From NCBI RefSeq assembly GCF_022827545.1, contig NZ_CP094669.1, positions 4,767,001-4,831,000 on the forward strand: DNA of 64,000 nucleotides, written 5' to 3'. The notes beneath the pieces were generated by a model that saw only the letters and a program-made list of their open reading frames with translations, made no database searches and was not told the origin of the DNA. Shown one piece after another: positions 42,393 to 51,420 of the stretch. How positions within the stretch are numbered: the first letter of the stretch is position 1; the number at the start of each line of letters is the position of its first letter. This DNA is from Hymenobacter tibetensis (GTDB taxonomy: Bacteria > Bacteroidota > Bacteroidia > Cytophagales > Hymenobacteraceae). The position numbers and the translations under genes are program-made.

Positions 42393-44489
42393 CTATTGCG
42401 CCTGGCGAACCACTTTCACTGACTGCAACACCGTAGCGCCGCTATAGAACGTGGCTACGTAAGTGCCAGCGGCCAGCGAGTTTGGCAAACGCCATTTGTA
42501 CTCGTAGGTGCCCGCTTTATGCTCTTTTGGCTTTATGAGGGTAGCCACTTGACGGCCCATCATATCGGTGACAATCAACGAAATGTTGCTGTTCACGCCT
42601 ACCTCGTAACGGAACGTGGTTTGGTCTACTGCTGGGTTTGGATACGCCTGCATGGACGCTACTGCGCTTGCCTGCAAGCCCAAGCCACCCGAAGCCGAGC
42701 GCTGCGACAGCGCGATGCGCTGTGCCGTAGTGCCAGACCAAGGCGTCTGTAAGTAAGGGAAGGCCGCTTTGAAGGTCGTATCGTTGGCTTCTACACCCGT
42801 ACGGAACCCAACTACGCCAAGCAGTTGAGGCGTTACGGGGTTGGCAGCACCAGCCGTGTAGTCGTCATACCACAAGCCGATAGCGGCCAATACGGCACCA
42901 CCTACAGCCTGCAACTCAATGCGGGTTACATCATCCTCTAAACGACGGCCATTCGGGAAGCCATCCATGTTCGGAATGAACTCTAAAGCGATGTTATCCT
43001 TGTAAGGAGCCACTGTGAGGCCAGCAACGGCAGCGGCTAGCAAACCTTCTGAGCTGAAAGCAGGAGAGTTACGTGGGGTAGTAGGCACCGCCATGTTCAG
43101 GCGCAGCATGTCCCCGATAGCGGGCAGGAAGTTGTTGATGAATGGCTTGCCAGCAGCCAGCGGATTGCCATTTTTGCCAGTAGCCAATTGGTACGGAATG
43201 GCATTCGGAACACCCGTGTGGAAGATAGGCAGAATGTCAACTGAGCGAGGCTTGCCAGCACGCAACAGATAAGGCCCAAACGTTGCATTCTCGAAAATGG
43301 TACCAACACGCTGAGCAGCCGTCAGACCTGATACGCCATCGGCACCATTACGGAAGTCGAAACCTTGCAGCGAGCGAGACTGGATGCGCAGGGAAGCCAA
43401 ACCGGGTACGGCTTCACCATAATAGGTCTGGCCAGCAGGCTTAGGCCCGGCGGGGGCTACTGGGTTGTTATCGGCCATGTATAGGCCTAGCTCCGGGTTA
43501 GTGAAGTAGTCGTCATCCAGGGCACGCTCGGCACCGGGGGTGCGGGCATTCCAGCCGTCTTTGCCACCCACTGGGATAATAACTTCGTTGGTGAGCGGCA
43601 TACCGAGGCGCGATACCTGTATCCAGTTGCCGGTGTGCGTCTGCGTACCATCCACGTTGAGCGTACGCATGGCAGGGCGGCTAGCCGAGGCCCACACCCC
43701 AATGATGTAGTCGGAGTCGAGAATGTTGGCCGCCATGGCGCCCGTCTTGCCGTCCTTCTGCAATTCTGAAATCGGAAGTTGCAGCGCAATAGCGTGCGTG
43801 TTTTTACGAGCCACACCGTCGCGGGCACTAGCGGTGCGTACGCCACCCAAGTCAAAAATACCGCCTAGGTCCACGAAGAACGGATCATCTACGGGGCCGC
43901 AGAAAATCTTGCTTGTTCCTACCGTCTGAATGGCGTTGGCCATGAGCGTATTGTAGGGCGAGTTCAACCCAGCGGCACTTTCAATAGAGCGTGGCCCAAT
44001 GTTGGGCGGCGGCACAATGCCATTGGTCACGATAGTGGTGAAAGCCCCGCCCGCCACGCTTTTCTCGCAGGTGTAGGTGGTTTTCAGATTTTGCTGCCCC
44101 AGCCGGATGTTGAAGAAGGTGGTGGGGTCTTGGTTGGTCCGAGTGAAGGTGAAGCGGTAGGTGATGTCGTCGCGGGTAGGGTTGTCTGCCGAGTTCTTGA
44201 TGTGAATCTCGTAGCGGACGTTTTCGCCGAACGTGTTGTAGTTAGGTCCACCCTGGGGTAGTTCCAGCGGGATGTAGTTGGCGATAATGTTGATCATCTC
44301 CGGGTTTACCGGGTCGCGGAAGGCATACAAGTCGGTGTTGTCGGCCAGCGGATCATCGGCAATGAGTGGGGCTTCCCGGTGGCTACTTGCTTCCAGTTGC
44401 GTGGTCTGTCCATTCCAGGCTAGCAGGCCGGCCACAGCCGTGGCGGCTAATGCAATGGGAAGAATGGGACGGGTAAGACTTTTCTTCAT
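42393..44489 (-). CDS. DUF4331 domain protein with T9SS sorting domain
   Basis: The protein has 698 residues from ATG 44489. A signal peptide is present (ending near TQLEASS). The DUF4331 domain begins SHREAPLIADDPLADNTDLYAF and extends to about 600. The C-terminal 85 residues (NPAVDQTTFRYEVGVNSN...VTDMMGRQVATLI...GTYVATFYSG...LQSVKVV) are a type A T9SS sorting domain, so it is probably secreted and attached to the surface. DUF4331 has no known function. It is first in the five-gene unit with TPR, HupE, small Cys protein and TonB receptor genes, which suggests an extracellular capture step. Confidence 0.9.
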   Translation of the reverse strand: MKKSLTRPILPIALAATAVAGLLAWNGQTTQLEASSHREAPLIADDPLADNTDLYAFRDPVNPEMINIIANYIPLELPQGGPNYNTFGENVRYEIHIKNSADNPTRDDITYRFTFTRTNQDPTTFFNIRLGQQNLKTTYTCEKSVAGGAFTTIVTNGIVPPPNIGPRSIESAAGLNSPYNTLMANAIQTVGTSKIFCGPVDDPFFVDLGGIFDLGGVRTASARDGVARKNTHAIALQLPISELQKDGKTGAMAANILDSDYIIGVWASASRPAMRTLNVDGTQTHTGNWIQVSRLGMPLTNEVIIPVGGKDGWNARTPGAERALDDDYFTNPELGLYMADNNPVAPAGPKPAGQTYYGEAVPGLASLRIQSRSLQGFDFRNGADGVSGLTAAQRVGTIFENATFGPYLLRAGKPRSVDILPIFHTGVPNAIPYQLATGKNGNPLAAGKPFINNFLPAIGDMLRLNMAVPTTPRNSPAFSSEGLLAAAVAGLTVAPYKDNIALEFIPNMDGFPNGRRLEDDVTRIELQAVGGAVLAAIGLWYDDYTAGAANPVTPQLLGVVGFRTGVEANDTTFKAAFPYLQTPWSGTTAQRIALSQRSASGGLGLQASAVASMQAYPNPAVDQTTFRYEVGVNSNISLIVTDMMGRQVATLIKPKEHKAGTYEYKWRLPNSLAAGTYVATFYSGATVLQSVKVVRQAQ

Positions 44490-44914
44490 GATAATGGTGG
44501 GGAAAGATGAGAAAATAGGCAACCAGCCTACCAGAAATCCGGTAGGGTAAAAAGCAAATCACAGGAAGCAATAGGGGAAATCGGAGCGCCTAGCCGCAAC
44601 CAAGCAGACCAGGAGAAAGGGCATTAACTCAGCAGGCGAAATACAAGTAAACTGGAGCTTAACAAACTCGAGTATACCGTCTACACAACAGTACGTAAAC
44701 TCCTCTATAGTCGGATTGTTATAGACGAATATTCGTACATATTATTCGCTTATCACCACCCACTCTCTTGGCACCGAAACCGGCGGCTCATTGCTAAACC
44801 GACGCCCCGCTATTTCTTCACTATTTTTGCGCTTGCGCCGCGGGTTGATGGTTAAGTTGCTGTCGGGTTCCGTTTCGCTCACCAAGTGCGCTCCGGCGCT
44901 CTGCCTTTTCACGC
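44490..44914. promoter_or_regulatory. 425-base divergent promoter region of DUF4331 cluster and hscA
   Basis: No coding frame is seen. It has an AT-rich core at 44690-44760 with a perfect palindrome ACGAATATTCGT at 44725-44736, a good operator candidate for one of the divergent transcripts. A TATTTTTG -7 element for hscA is at 44822-44829. I infer a regulator-controlled DUF4331 unit; no regulator gene is adjacent. Confidence 0.5.
44822..44829 (+). promoter_or_regulatory. TAnnTTTG -7 element upstream of hscA
   Basis: TATTTTTG matches the Bacteroidota -7 consensus, 85 bases before the hscA ATG. No clear TTTG -33 box is found at the usual spacing. Confidence 0.4.
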
Positions 44915-46774
44915 ATGGCTAAAGTTGCAATCAACCTCTCCACCGGAAGTATTCAGCAAGAAGAAATCATAGTTGGTATTGATTTGGGCACCACCAACTC
45001 GCTGGTTGCCTACATCCACCCCGACACCCGGCAGCCCTTGGCCATCAACGACCAGGGCCGCGGTACCATCGTCCCTTCGGTGGTGCATTTTCCGGTCGGT
45101 GGCGAAACGCCTATTGTGGGCACCGATGCCAAGGACTACCTGCTTACCGACCCGCAGAACACGATTTATTCGGTGAAGCGCCTGCTTGGCAAAAGCTACA
45201 AAGACCTGGGCGGCCACGCCTCCGACTTGGGCTACAAGGTGATTGACGACAACTCCGAAGGACTGGTGAAAATCCGGGTGGGTGAGAAGTTCTACTCCCC
45301 TATCGAGCTGTCGGCAGAGATTTTGAAGGAGTTGCGGGCCCGTGCCGAGCACGCCCTCAAAACGCCCGTCAACAAAGCCGTTATTACGGTTCCGGCCTAC
45401 TTCAACGACTCGCAGCGGCAAGCCACCCGCGACGCTGGCCGCTTGGCAGGCTTGGAAGTGTTGCGCATTGTGAATGAGCCTACGGCGGCCGCGCTGGCCT
45501 ATGGCATTGGGCTTTCGCCCGACGAAGAGAAAACCGTAGCCGTGTATGACCTCGGCGGCGGCACTTTCGACGTGAGTATCCTGCGCATTCAGCAAGGCAT
45601 TTTCGAAGTGCTAAGCACCAACGGCGACACTTACCTCGGGGGCGACGACCTCGACCGCGCCATCATCAACCACTGGACGGCGCAGTACCAGTTAGCGGCT
45701 GCGCTAACCAACAACGTGCCGCTTCAGCAAGAACTGCGGCTGCTTGCGGAAGCCGCCAAGAAGTACCTTAGTCAGCACGACGATTTCGGGGCTAATTTCG
45801 ACGGGCTGGTGCTGCGCCTCACCAAGCCAGAATTCAACAGCTTGATTCAGCCATTGGTGGAGCGCACCATCACGTCGTGCCGGCAGGCGTTAACCGACGC
45901 CAACCTCACTCCGAAAGACCTGGATGCCGTGTTGCTCGTGGGCGGCTCTACGCGCGTGCCGCTGGTGTACGATGCCGTGTCAACGTTCTTCCAGCAGCCG
46001 GCCAACAACTCACTAAATCCCGACGAGGTAGTGGCGCTGGGCGCGGCCATTCAGGCCGACATCTTGGGTGGCAACCGCCGCGACGTGCTGTTGCTGGACG
46101 TAACGCCGCTCACGCTAGGTATTGAAACGCTCGGTGGCTTAATGGACCCCATTATTGCGCGCAACTCGAAAATACCTACCAAAGCCGGCCGCCAGTACAC
46201 CACCAGCGTGGACGGGCAAGTGAACCTGAAAATATCGGTGTACCAGGGCGAGCGAGACTTGGTGAGCGAGAACCGCAAGCTAGCGGAGTTCGACTTGCGG
46301 GGTATTCCGGCTATGCCCGCCGGCTTGCCGAAGGTGGACGTGAACTTCATTCTAAACGCTGACGGCATTTTGAAGGTGGAAGCCATTGAGCTGCGTTCGG
46401 GCACCAGCCAAGCTGTTGAAATCAAGCCCCAATACGGCCTCACCGACGAACAGGTGGAAAAGATGCTCATGGACTCGCTCACCTTTGCTCGTGAAGACGT
46501 GACGGCCCGTATGGTAATTGAAGCCCGCACGGTAGCCGAGCAAATGCTGTATCAGGTGGAGCGTTTTGTAGAGAAAAACCATCAGCACCTCACCGAGGAC
46601 GAAATAACCCTTACGGCTGCCTCCACTCAAAATCTGCGTGAGGCCCTAGAAACCAAGGAAAAAGATACCATCCTGAAAGCAGTAGACGAGTTGGAAGCCC
46701 TGACCAGCCCGTACGCCGAGCGCGTAATGAACATCTCCATCAAGCAGGCCATGGCCGGAAAAAAGATTGGCTAA
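44915..46774 (+). CDS. hscA: Fe-S cluster assembly Hsp70 chaperone HscA
   Basis: The 619-residue Hsp70 opens with the Bacteroidota HscA-like [14 protein letters not shown]...[14 protein letters not shown]. ATPase motifs are the phosphate-1 loop DLGTTNS near 23, [20 protein letters not shown] near 151, [16 protein letters not shown] near 177 and [13 protein letters not shown] near 209. The substrate-binding domain follows (about 390-500), then a helical lid. It lacks the EEVD-type tail of DnaK. HscA passes Fe-S clusters from IscU with HscB; neither partner gene is in the window, so the assignment rests on sequence. It is monocistronic, ended by a strong terminator. Confidence 0.83.
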   Translation: MAKVAINLSTGSIQQEEIIVGIDLGTTNSLVAYIHPDTRQPLAINDQGRGTIVPSVVHFPVGGETPIVGTDAKDYLLTDPQNTIYSVKRLLGKSYKDLGGHASDLGYKVIDDNSEGLVKIRVGEKFYSPIELSAEILKELRARAEHALKTPVNKAVITVPAYFNDSQRQATRDAGRLAGLEVLRIVNEPTAAALAYGIGLSPDEEKTVAVYDLGGGTFDVSILRIQQGIFEVLSTNGDTYLGGDDLDRAIINHWTAQYQLAAALTNNVPLQQELRLLAEAAKKYLSQHDDFGANFDGLVLRLTKPEFNSLIQPLVERTITSCRQALTDANLTPKDLDAVLLVGGSTRVPLVYDAVSTFFQQPANNSLNPDEVVALGAAIQADILGGNRRDVLLLDVTPLTLGIETLGGLMDPIIARNSKIPTKAGRQYTTSVDGQVNLKISVYQGERDLVSENRKLAEFDLRGIPAMPAGLPKVDVNFILNADGILKVEAIELRSGTSQAVEIKPQYGLTDEQVEKMLMDSLTFAREDVTARMVIEARTVAEQMLYQVERFVEKNHQHLTEDEITLTAASTQNLREALETKEKDTILKAVDELEALTSPYAERVMNISIKQAMAGKKIG

Positions 46775-46827
46775 GCTTAAGTTATAAAAGCGAAGCTGCT
46801 TTTTGTAAGCAGTTTGTCTTACCCTAC

Positions 46828-46901
46828 AAACACAGAAGCTCGAAACGAGCAGCTATCCGCACATTCTGCTGGATAGCTGCCCGTTTCGAGCTTCTGTGTT
46901 T
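46828..46901 (+). terminator. Long hairpin terminator after hscA
   Basis: AAACACAGAAGCTCGAAACG... (46828-46858) pairs with 46871-46901 over 31 bases with one mismatch and a 12-base loop. It ends in TTT. It lies between hscA and anmK. Confidence 0.8.
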
Positions 46902-47002
46902 ACTTGCATACCTGTGACGGCAAGCTCCACCAAGCCAGCGGTAATAAAAAGTATATAAATTGTTTTACGGCCCTCCCACCAGTAGTAAACGGTACAAAAG
47001 CC

Positions 47003-48211
47003 ATGAATCCATACCTCGTCCGCTTACTTCAGATTGCGCAGCAGCCGAGTCGGCGCATTATCGGCCTGATGTCGGGCACTTCGTTGGATGGGCTGGATGT
47101 AGCGTTGTGCCGATTGGAAGGGCACGGAGCGGACACGCGCCTCACGCTAGAGCAATTCGCTACTATTCCCTACGACGATGATGTGCGCCACCGCATCCGG
47201 CAGGTATTTGCGGGCACCCAAGTTAGTCTGGAATATCTGACGCTACTGAATCCGTGGTTGGGGCTGCTTCATGCCGATATGGTGCTGACATGTTTGGGCG
47301 CCTGGCAACTCAAGCCCGCCGACGTGGACCTAATAGCCAGCCACGGCCAGACTGTGTACCATGCCCCCCACCACCAGCACCAACACCCCGATTTCCCTCT
47401 AAATGCTACCTTGCAGCTCGGCGACGGAGACCATGTGGCCGTGCGCTCAGGCATTATAACCCTCAGCGACTTTCGGCAGAAGCACCTAGCTGCCGGTGGC
47501 GAAGGCGCCCCGTTGGCGGCCTACGGCGACTACCTATTGCTTAGCAGCCCCGACGAAGAACGGCTGCTCCTGAACCTGGGTGGCATTGCCAACTTCACGT
47601 ACCTGCCCCGTACCGGCCATGATGCCAGCACAGCTTTCAGCACTGACACGGGCCCCGGCAACACGCTGCTGGATGCCACCGTGCGCGCCCAGCGCCCTGG
47701 GTTGGCCTATGATGAAGATGGCCGTTTGGCAGCCGCTGGCCACGTGCACGAAGGTCTACTAAAAGCCTTGCTTGATCATCCGTTTTTTTCGGCGCCGCTG
47801 CCCAAAACCACCGGCCCAGAGCTCTTCGGGCCGGAGTATCTGCGGCAGGCACAAACGCAAAGCAATACCTCCACCCTAAACCTAGAGGATTTGCTAGCTA
47901 CTCTCACCGAGCTGAGTGCTCTAGGAGTGGCACAGGCCGCCAAGCAAGCTTTTGGTGCCCGCCCTGCGCTGGCTGTATATGCCAGTGGCGGCGGGGCTCA
48001 CAACCCTGCTTTGCAGGCAGCCCTGCGGCGGCACCTACCAGGTTGCCATTTCGCTACCACTGCCGAGCTCGGAATTGTGCCCGATGCCAAAGAGGCTATT
48101 CTGTTTGCGGTGCTGGCAAATGAAGCGGTGGCAGGCCAGCCCATTTCTATTGGAGCAGGCCGCCAACGGGTGCCAGCCGTGACAATGGGTAAGATTTCCT
48201 TGCCTGGGTAA
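47003..48211 (+). CDS. anmK: Anhydro-N-acetylmuramic acid kinase
   Basis: The protein has 402 residues from ATG 47003. An upstream in-frame start at 46904 would fuse terminator-like sequence. The enzyme phosphorylates 1,6-anhydroMurNAc from recycled peptidoglycan, giving MurNAc-6-phosphate. Motifs are IIGLMSGTSLDGLDVALCRL near 19-38, DLIASHGQTVYHAPHH near 105 and DTGPGNTLLDATV near 215. SGGGAHNPALQAALRRHL near 332-349 closes the pattern. It is full length, with cell-wall recycling as its clear role. No murQ or nag genes adjoin it. Confidence 0.95.
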   Translation: MNPYLVRLLQIAQQPSRRIIGLMSGTSLDGLDVALCRLEGHGADTRLTLEQFATIPYDDDVRHRIRQVFAGTQVSLEYLTLLNPWLGLLHADMVLTCLGAWQLKPADVDLIASHGQTVYHAPHHQHQHPDFPLNATLQLGDGDHVAVRSGIITLSDFRQKHLAAGGEGAPLAAYGDYLLLSSPDEERLLLNLGGIANFTYLPRTGHDASTAFSTDTGPGNTLLDATVRAQRPGLAYDEDGRLAAAGHVHEGLLKALLDHPFFSAPLPKTTGPELFGPEYLRQAQTQSNTSTLNLEDLLATLTELSALGVAQAAKQAFGARPALAVYASGGGAHNPALQAALRRHLPGCHFATTAELGIVPDAKEAILFAVLANEAVAGQPISIGAGRQRVPAVTMGKISLPG

Positions 48212-48348
48212 AAGTGCTATAAAAAGCAGAAAGCGTCCTCTTTTCGTTATGTTAGTGACTTGCTGCTGGGTTCAAAGAGCCTAGTAGCAAGTCATTACGC
48301 GTTTAATGTTCAGCTTCATTTTTTCTTTCACACCTCATTTCCATTCGT

Positions 48349-51300
48349 ATGCCTGTCATCTACTTACTCACTGGGCATCTGCGCCGTTGGGGATGGGTAG
48401 CGCTGTTGCTCTTAGAGCTGGCCCTACCAGCCGCTGGTCAGAACACCCGCTACACCATCCGAGGCCGTGTGGTGGATGCTAGTTCGGCAGCGCTACCAGG
48501 TGCTACCATCCGGCTTCTCAACACAGTGTTGGGCGCTAGCTCCAACGTGGAGGGCAACTACGAATTGGTAGCCAGCCTAGCCCCCGGAACCTATCAGCTG
48601 GAAGTTAGCTCAGTCGGGTACCGGCCGCAGCGCCGCAGCGTGACTCTGGCTGCTGAAGCAACCGTCACCGTCCCGGAGGTAGGGCTAACCGAAGACTTGG
48701 TACGCCTCAATGATGTAGTGGTAACTGGTACGTCGGTGGCCACCAGCAAAAAGCAACTGGGCAACACTATTGCCACCGTGAGTGGCGACGAGCTACGCAC
48801 CACCGTACCAACGCAGATCGACCAAGCCTTGCAGGGCAAGTTTGCCGGGGTTCAAATCACGCAGAACTCTGGCAACCCCGCCGGTGGTATCTCGGTGCGG
48901 CTGCGCGGCCCGAGTACCGTAGCCGGTTCTTCCGACCCGCTCTACATCATCGACGGGGTCATCATCAATAATGATTCGCCGCAGCTATTAGACCTGGGCG
49001 GCTACGCGCAAAACCGTCTCGTCGATATCAGCCCTAATGACATTGAGCGAATAGAGGTCATTAAAGGTGCCGCCGCCGCGGCTATTTACGGCTCCCGGGC
49101 TTCTAATGGCGTGGTACAGATCTTCACAAAGCGCGGCAAGGAGGGTGCCCCTCAGGTAACGGTGTCGTCGCAGTTCCTGACTTCGCAAATCCGAAAAACT
49201 CTCGATTACAATCAATACCCGTTTCGCTTCACGAATACCACTAATACTGACCTGACCCAGGTACCAGTACAGCGCTACGACTACCAGAAGGACATTTTCC
49301 GAACGGCTATCGGCACTGATAATTACGTGTCGGTAACAGGTGGAAGCAGCACGACCAAGTACTTTGCTTCCGGCAATTACTTCCGCAATCAGGGCATCAT
49401 CGACAACACTGATTTCAACCGCGGTGGTGGGCGGCTTCGTCTCCAGCAAACGCTCGGTTCAAAAGCCAGCCTGAGTGTAGGCGCCAATTATTCGCTCAGC
49501 CAAAGCCGCGAGGTACCCAACGGAGGCATCAATGAAGCTTACGGGGCCCTGACGGGCTTTATTTTCTCCAATAACTTTATTGATCCTAATCAGCGCGACC
49601 CCATAACCGGGCGCTACCCGAGTACAGCGCTCAGTATCACACGCACTAATCCGCTGGAAGCTATCAACCGCTTCAAGTTTGCGCAACGCACTTCACGCTT
49701 TATTGGTGACGCACAGCTGAACCTTACACCCTTCGCCGGCTTCACTGTAGATTATGTACTCGGCTACGATGCCAGCACGCAGTTAGCCACTGGATTTATT
49801 CCGACTAACAGCACGGCACCTACCTATACCACTGGCTTAGCCCGCCGTGCCGACCGGACCGCACTGCTGGTCAACAACGACCTCACGCTTGGCTACCGGC
49901 GTGATTTCACAGAATGGTTGGCCAGCACCACCACGGTGGGTGGCACGTTGCAGTATGAACAGGCGCTAAGCACAGCTATTCAATCCATCAACCTGGCTCC
50001 AGAAATCGAAACCACTGCCAGCGGCACTGTGGTAGCCGGTGAAACACGTACTGAACGCACCATTCGCGGAGCGTTTGCGCAGCAAACATTTGGGATTTAC
50101 AATCAGCTTTTTCTCACGGGCGCTATTCGGATGGATGAGGCATCTGTGTATGGGGCCAACGTGCGGAGGCAATACTACCCCAAAGTCAGTGGCTCTTATT
50201 TATTATCTGAAGCAGGCTTCTGGAAAGAAGGGCCACTGGCTCGCTTTGTACCACAATTCAAGCTACGTGCCTCCTATGGCGAAGCTGGCAACTTAACTGC
50301 TATTGGGCCCTATGACCGACTCAATAACTTGCTGCCGGTGGTGTTAGGTACCCAACCTGGCTTGTCTACATCGGCACAACAGGGAAATGCCCGCTTGCAG
50401 CCCGAGCGGCAAAAGGAATTTGAAATTGGCACTGACTTAAGTCTTTTCAACGACCGAGTAGGCATTGAATTTTCTTACTACAACAAAGAGGTAGAGGATT
50501 TGCTATTGCTGCGCGACTTGAACTTCAGCAGCGGCTTCACCAATCGGTTCGACAACATTGGGAATATGCGCAACCGTGGAGTGGAACTGCTGGTGCGCGG
50601 CACGCCTGTGCAAACAGCATCCGTACGCTGGACAGTTACTGGCACGTTCTCACACAACAAGAACCGTATTACTAATATTCCGAATGGTCTAGTCACGTTC
50701 TCCAACGGCTTTGGGTTGGTGGCAGGGGTTGAAGGCCAGCCTTTGGGTACTTTCTACGGCACCTATTCAGCTCGTAACCCTGACGGCTCCCTGTTGCTTA
50801 CGCCCGCCGGGTTGCCACAACGGGAATTAGGTATTCAAGGCACATTTGGCGCTCCGAACACGCCGCAACGCCGCGCCGACGGCCAGCCTTCGGGCACCTT
50901 GCTCAATACAGTACTCGGCGACCCTAACCCCCGGTATACTGCCTCGCTTATCAACGAAGTTAGTTTGCTCGATAACCGCCTCACCTTCCGGGTACAGTTT
51001 GATACGCAACAGGATTTCGATGTATTCAACTTCACCCAACGCGTTGGCTCGCGCGACATTTTTGGTGGGCTGAAGCTATACGAGGCAGAGTTAAGCGGAA
51101 ACGTGCCCAAGGGTACTAGCACTGCTACTTACAACACATTTGACCGCTGGATTGAGGATGGCTCGTTCATCAAATTGCGTGAGGCATCAATAAGCTATCT
51201 GATCAAACCCAAGATTCTAGGAATGCGGGATCTGCGCTTTTCGGTAGCTGGCCGTAACCTGTGGGTTATTACCGACTACAGTGGCTACGATCCGGAGGTG

Positions 51301-51396
51301 AGTGCCGCTGGCCAGAGCAATGCCGTGCGGGGCTTCGACTTTGTGGAAGTACCTATTCCGCGTTCTGTATCAGTGGGCTTCAATGCATCATTCTAA
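48349..51396 (+). CDS. SusC/RagA-type TonB-linked outer-membrane protein
   Basis: The 1015-residue TonB-dependent transporter has a signal peptide (GWVALLLLELALPAAGQ), a carboxypeptidase-like N-terminal domain (YTIRGRVVDASSAALPGATI...) to about 115, the SusC plug motif VVVTGTSVATSKKQLGNTIATVSGDEL near 122, LQGKFAGVQITQNSGNPAGGISVRLRG and YIIDGVIINND, then IEVIKGAAAAAIYGSRASNGVVQI. The barrel ends in FNASF. It imports an oligosaccharide or peptide captured by the SusD-like lipoprotein encoded 24 bases downstream. No enzyme genes adjoin, so the substrate is unclear. Confidence 0.95.
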   Translation: MPVIYLLTGHLRRWGWVALLLLELALPAAGQNTRYTIRGRVVDASSAALPGATIRLLNTVLGASSNVEGNYELVASLAPGTYQLEVSSVGYRPQRRSVTLAAEATVTVPEVGLTEDLVRLNDVVVTGTSVATSKKQLGNTIATVSGDELRTTVPTQIDQALQGKFAGVQITQNSGNPAGGISVRLRGPSTVAGSSDPLYIIDGVIINNDSPQLLDLGGYAQNRLVDISPNDIERIEVIKGAAAAAIYGSRASNGVVQIFTKRGKEGAPQVTVSSQFLTSQIRKTLDYNQYPFRFTNTTNTDLTQVPVQRYDYQKDIFRTAIGTDNYVSVTGGSSTTKYFASGNYFRNQGIIDNTDFNRGGGRLRLQQTLGSKASLSVGANYSLSQSREVPNGGINEAYGALTGFIFSNNFIDPNQRDPITGRYPSTALSITRTNPLEAINRFKFAQRTSRFIGDAQLNLTPFAGFTVDYVLGYDASTQLATGFIPTNSTAPTYTTGLARRADRTALLVNNDLTLGYRRDFTEWLASTTTVGGTLQYEQALSTAIQSINLAPEIETTASGTVVAGETRTERTIRGAFAQQTFGIYNQLFLTGAIRMDEASVYGANVRRQYYPKVSGSYLLSEAGFWKEGPLARFVPQFKLRASYGEAGNLTAIGPYDRLNNLLPVVLGTQPGLSTSAQQGNARLQPERQKEFEIGTDLSLFNDRVGIEFSYYNKEVEDLLLLRDLNFSSGFTNRFDNIGNMRNRGVELLVRGTPVQTASVRWTVTGTFSHNKNRITNIPNGLVTFSNGFGLVAGVEGQPLGTFYGTYSARNPDGSLLLTPAGLPQRELGIQGTFGAPNTPQRRADGQPSGTLLNTVLGDPNPRYTASLINEVSLLDNRLTFRVQFDTQQDFDVFNFTQRVGSRDIFGGLKLYEAELSGNVPKGTSTATYNTFDRWIEDGSFIKLREASISYLIKPKILGMRDLRFSVAGRNLWVITDYSGYDPEVSAAGQSNAVRGFDFVEVPIPRSVSVGFNASF

Positions 51397-51420
51397 TTTC
51401 TTTCCCGGCCTTTCCTTCCT

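Noticed and set aside
44909..45595. 228-residue minus-strand ORF opposite hscA
   Set aside because: It overlaps the ATPase domain of HscA in antisense and has no family features.
44915..46774. HscA considered as DnaK
   Set aside because: Length, N-terminus ([10 protein letters not shown]) and lack of the DnaK tail fit the Bacteroidota HscA form better, though no hscB or isc genes are in view to confirm it.
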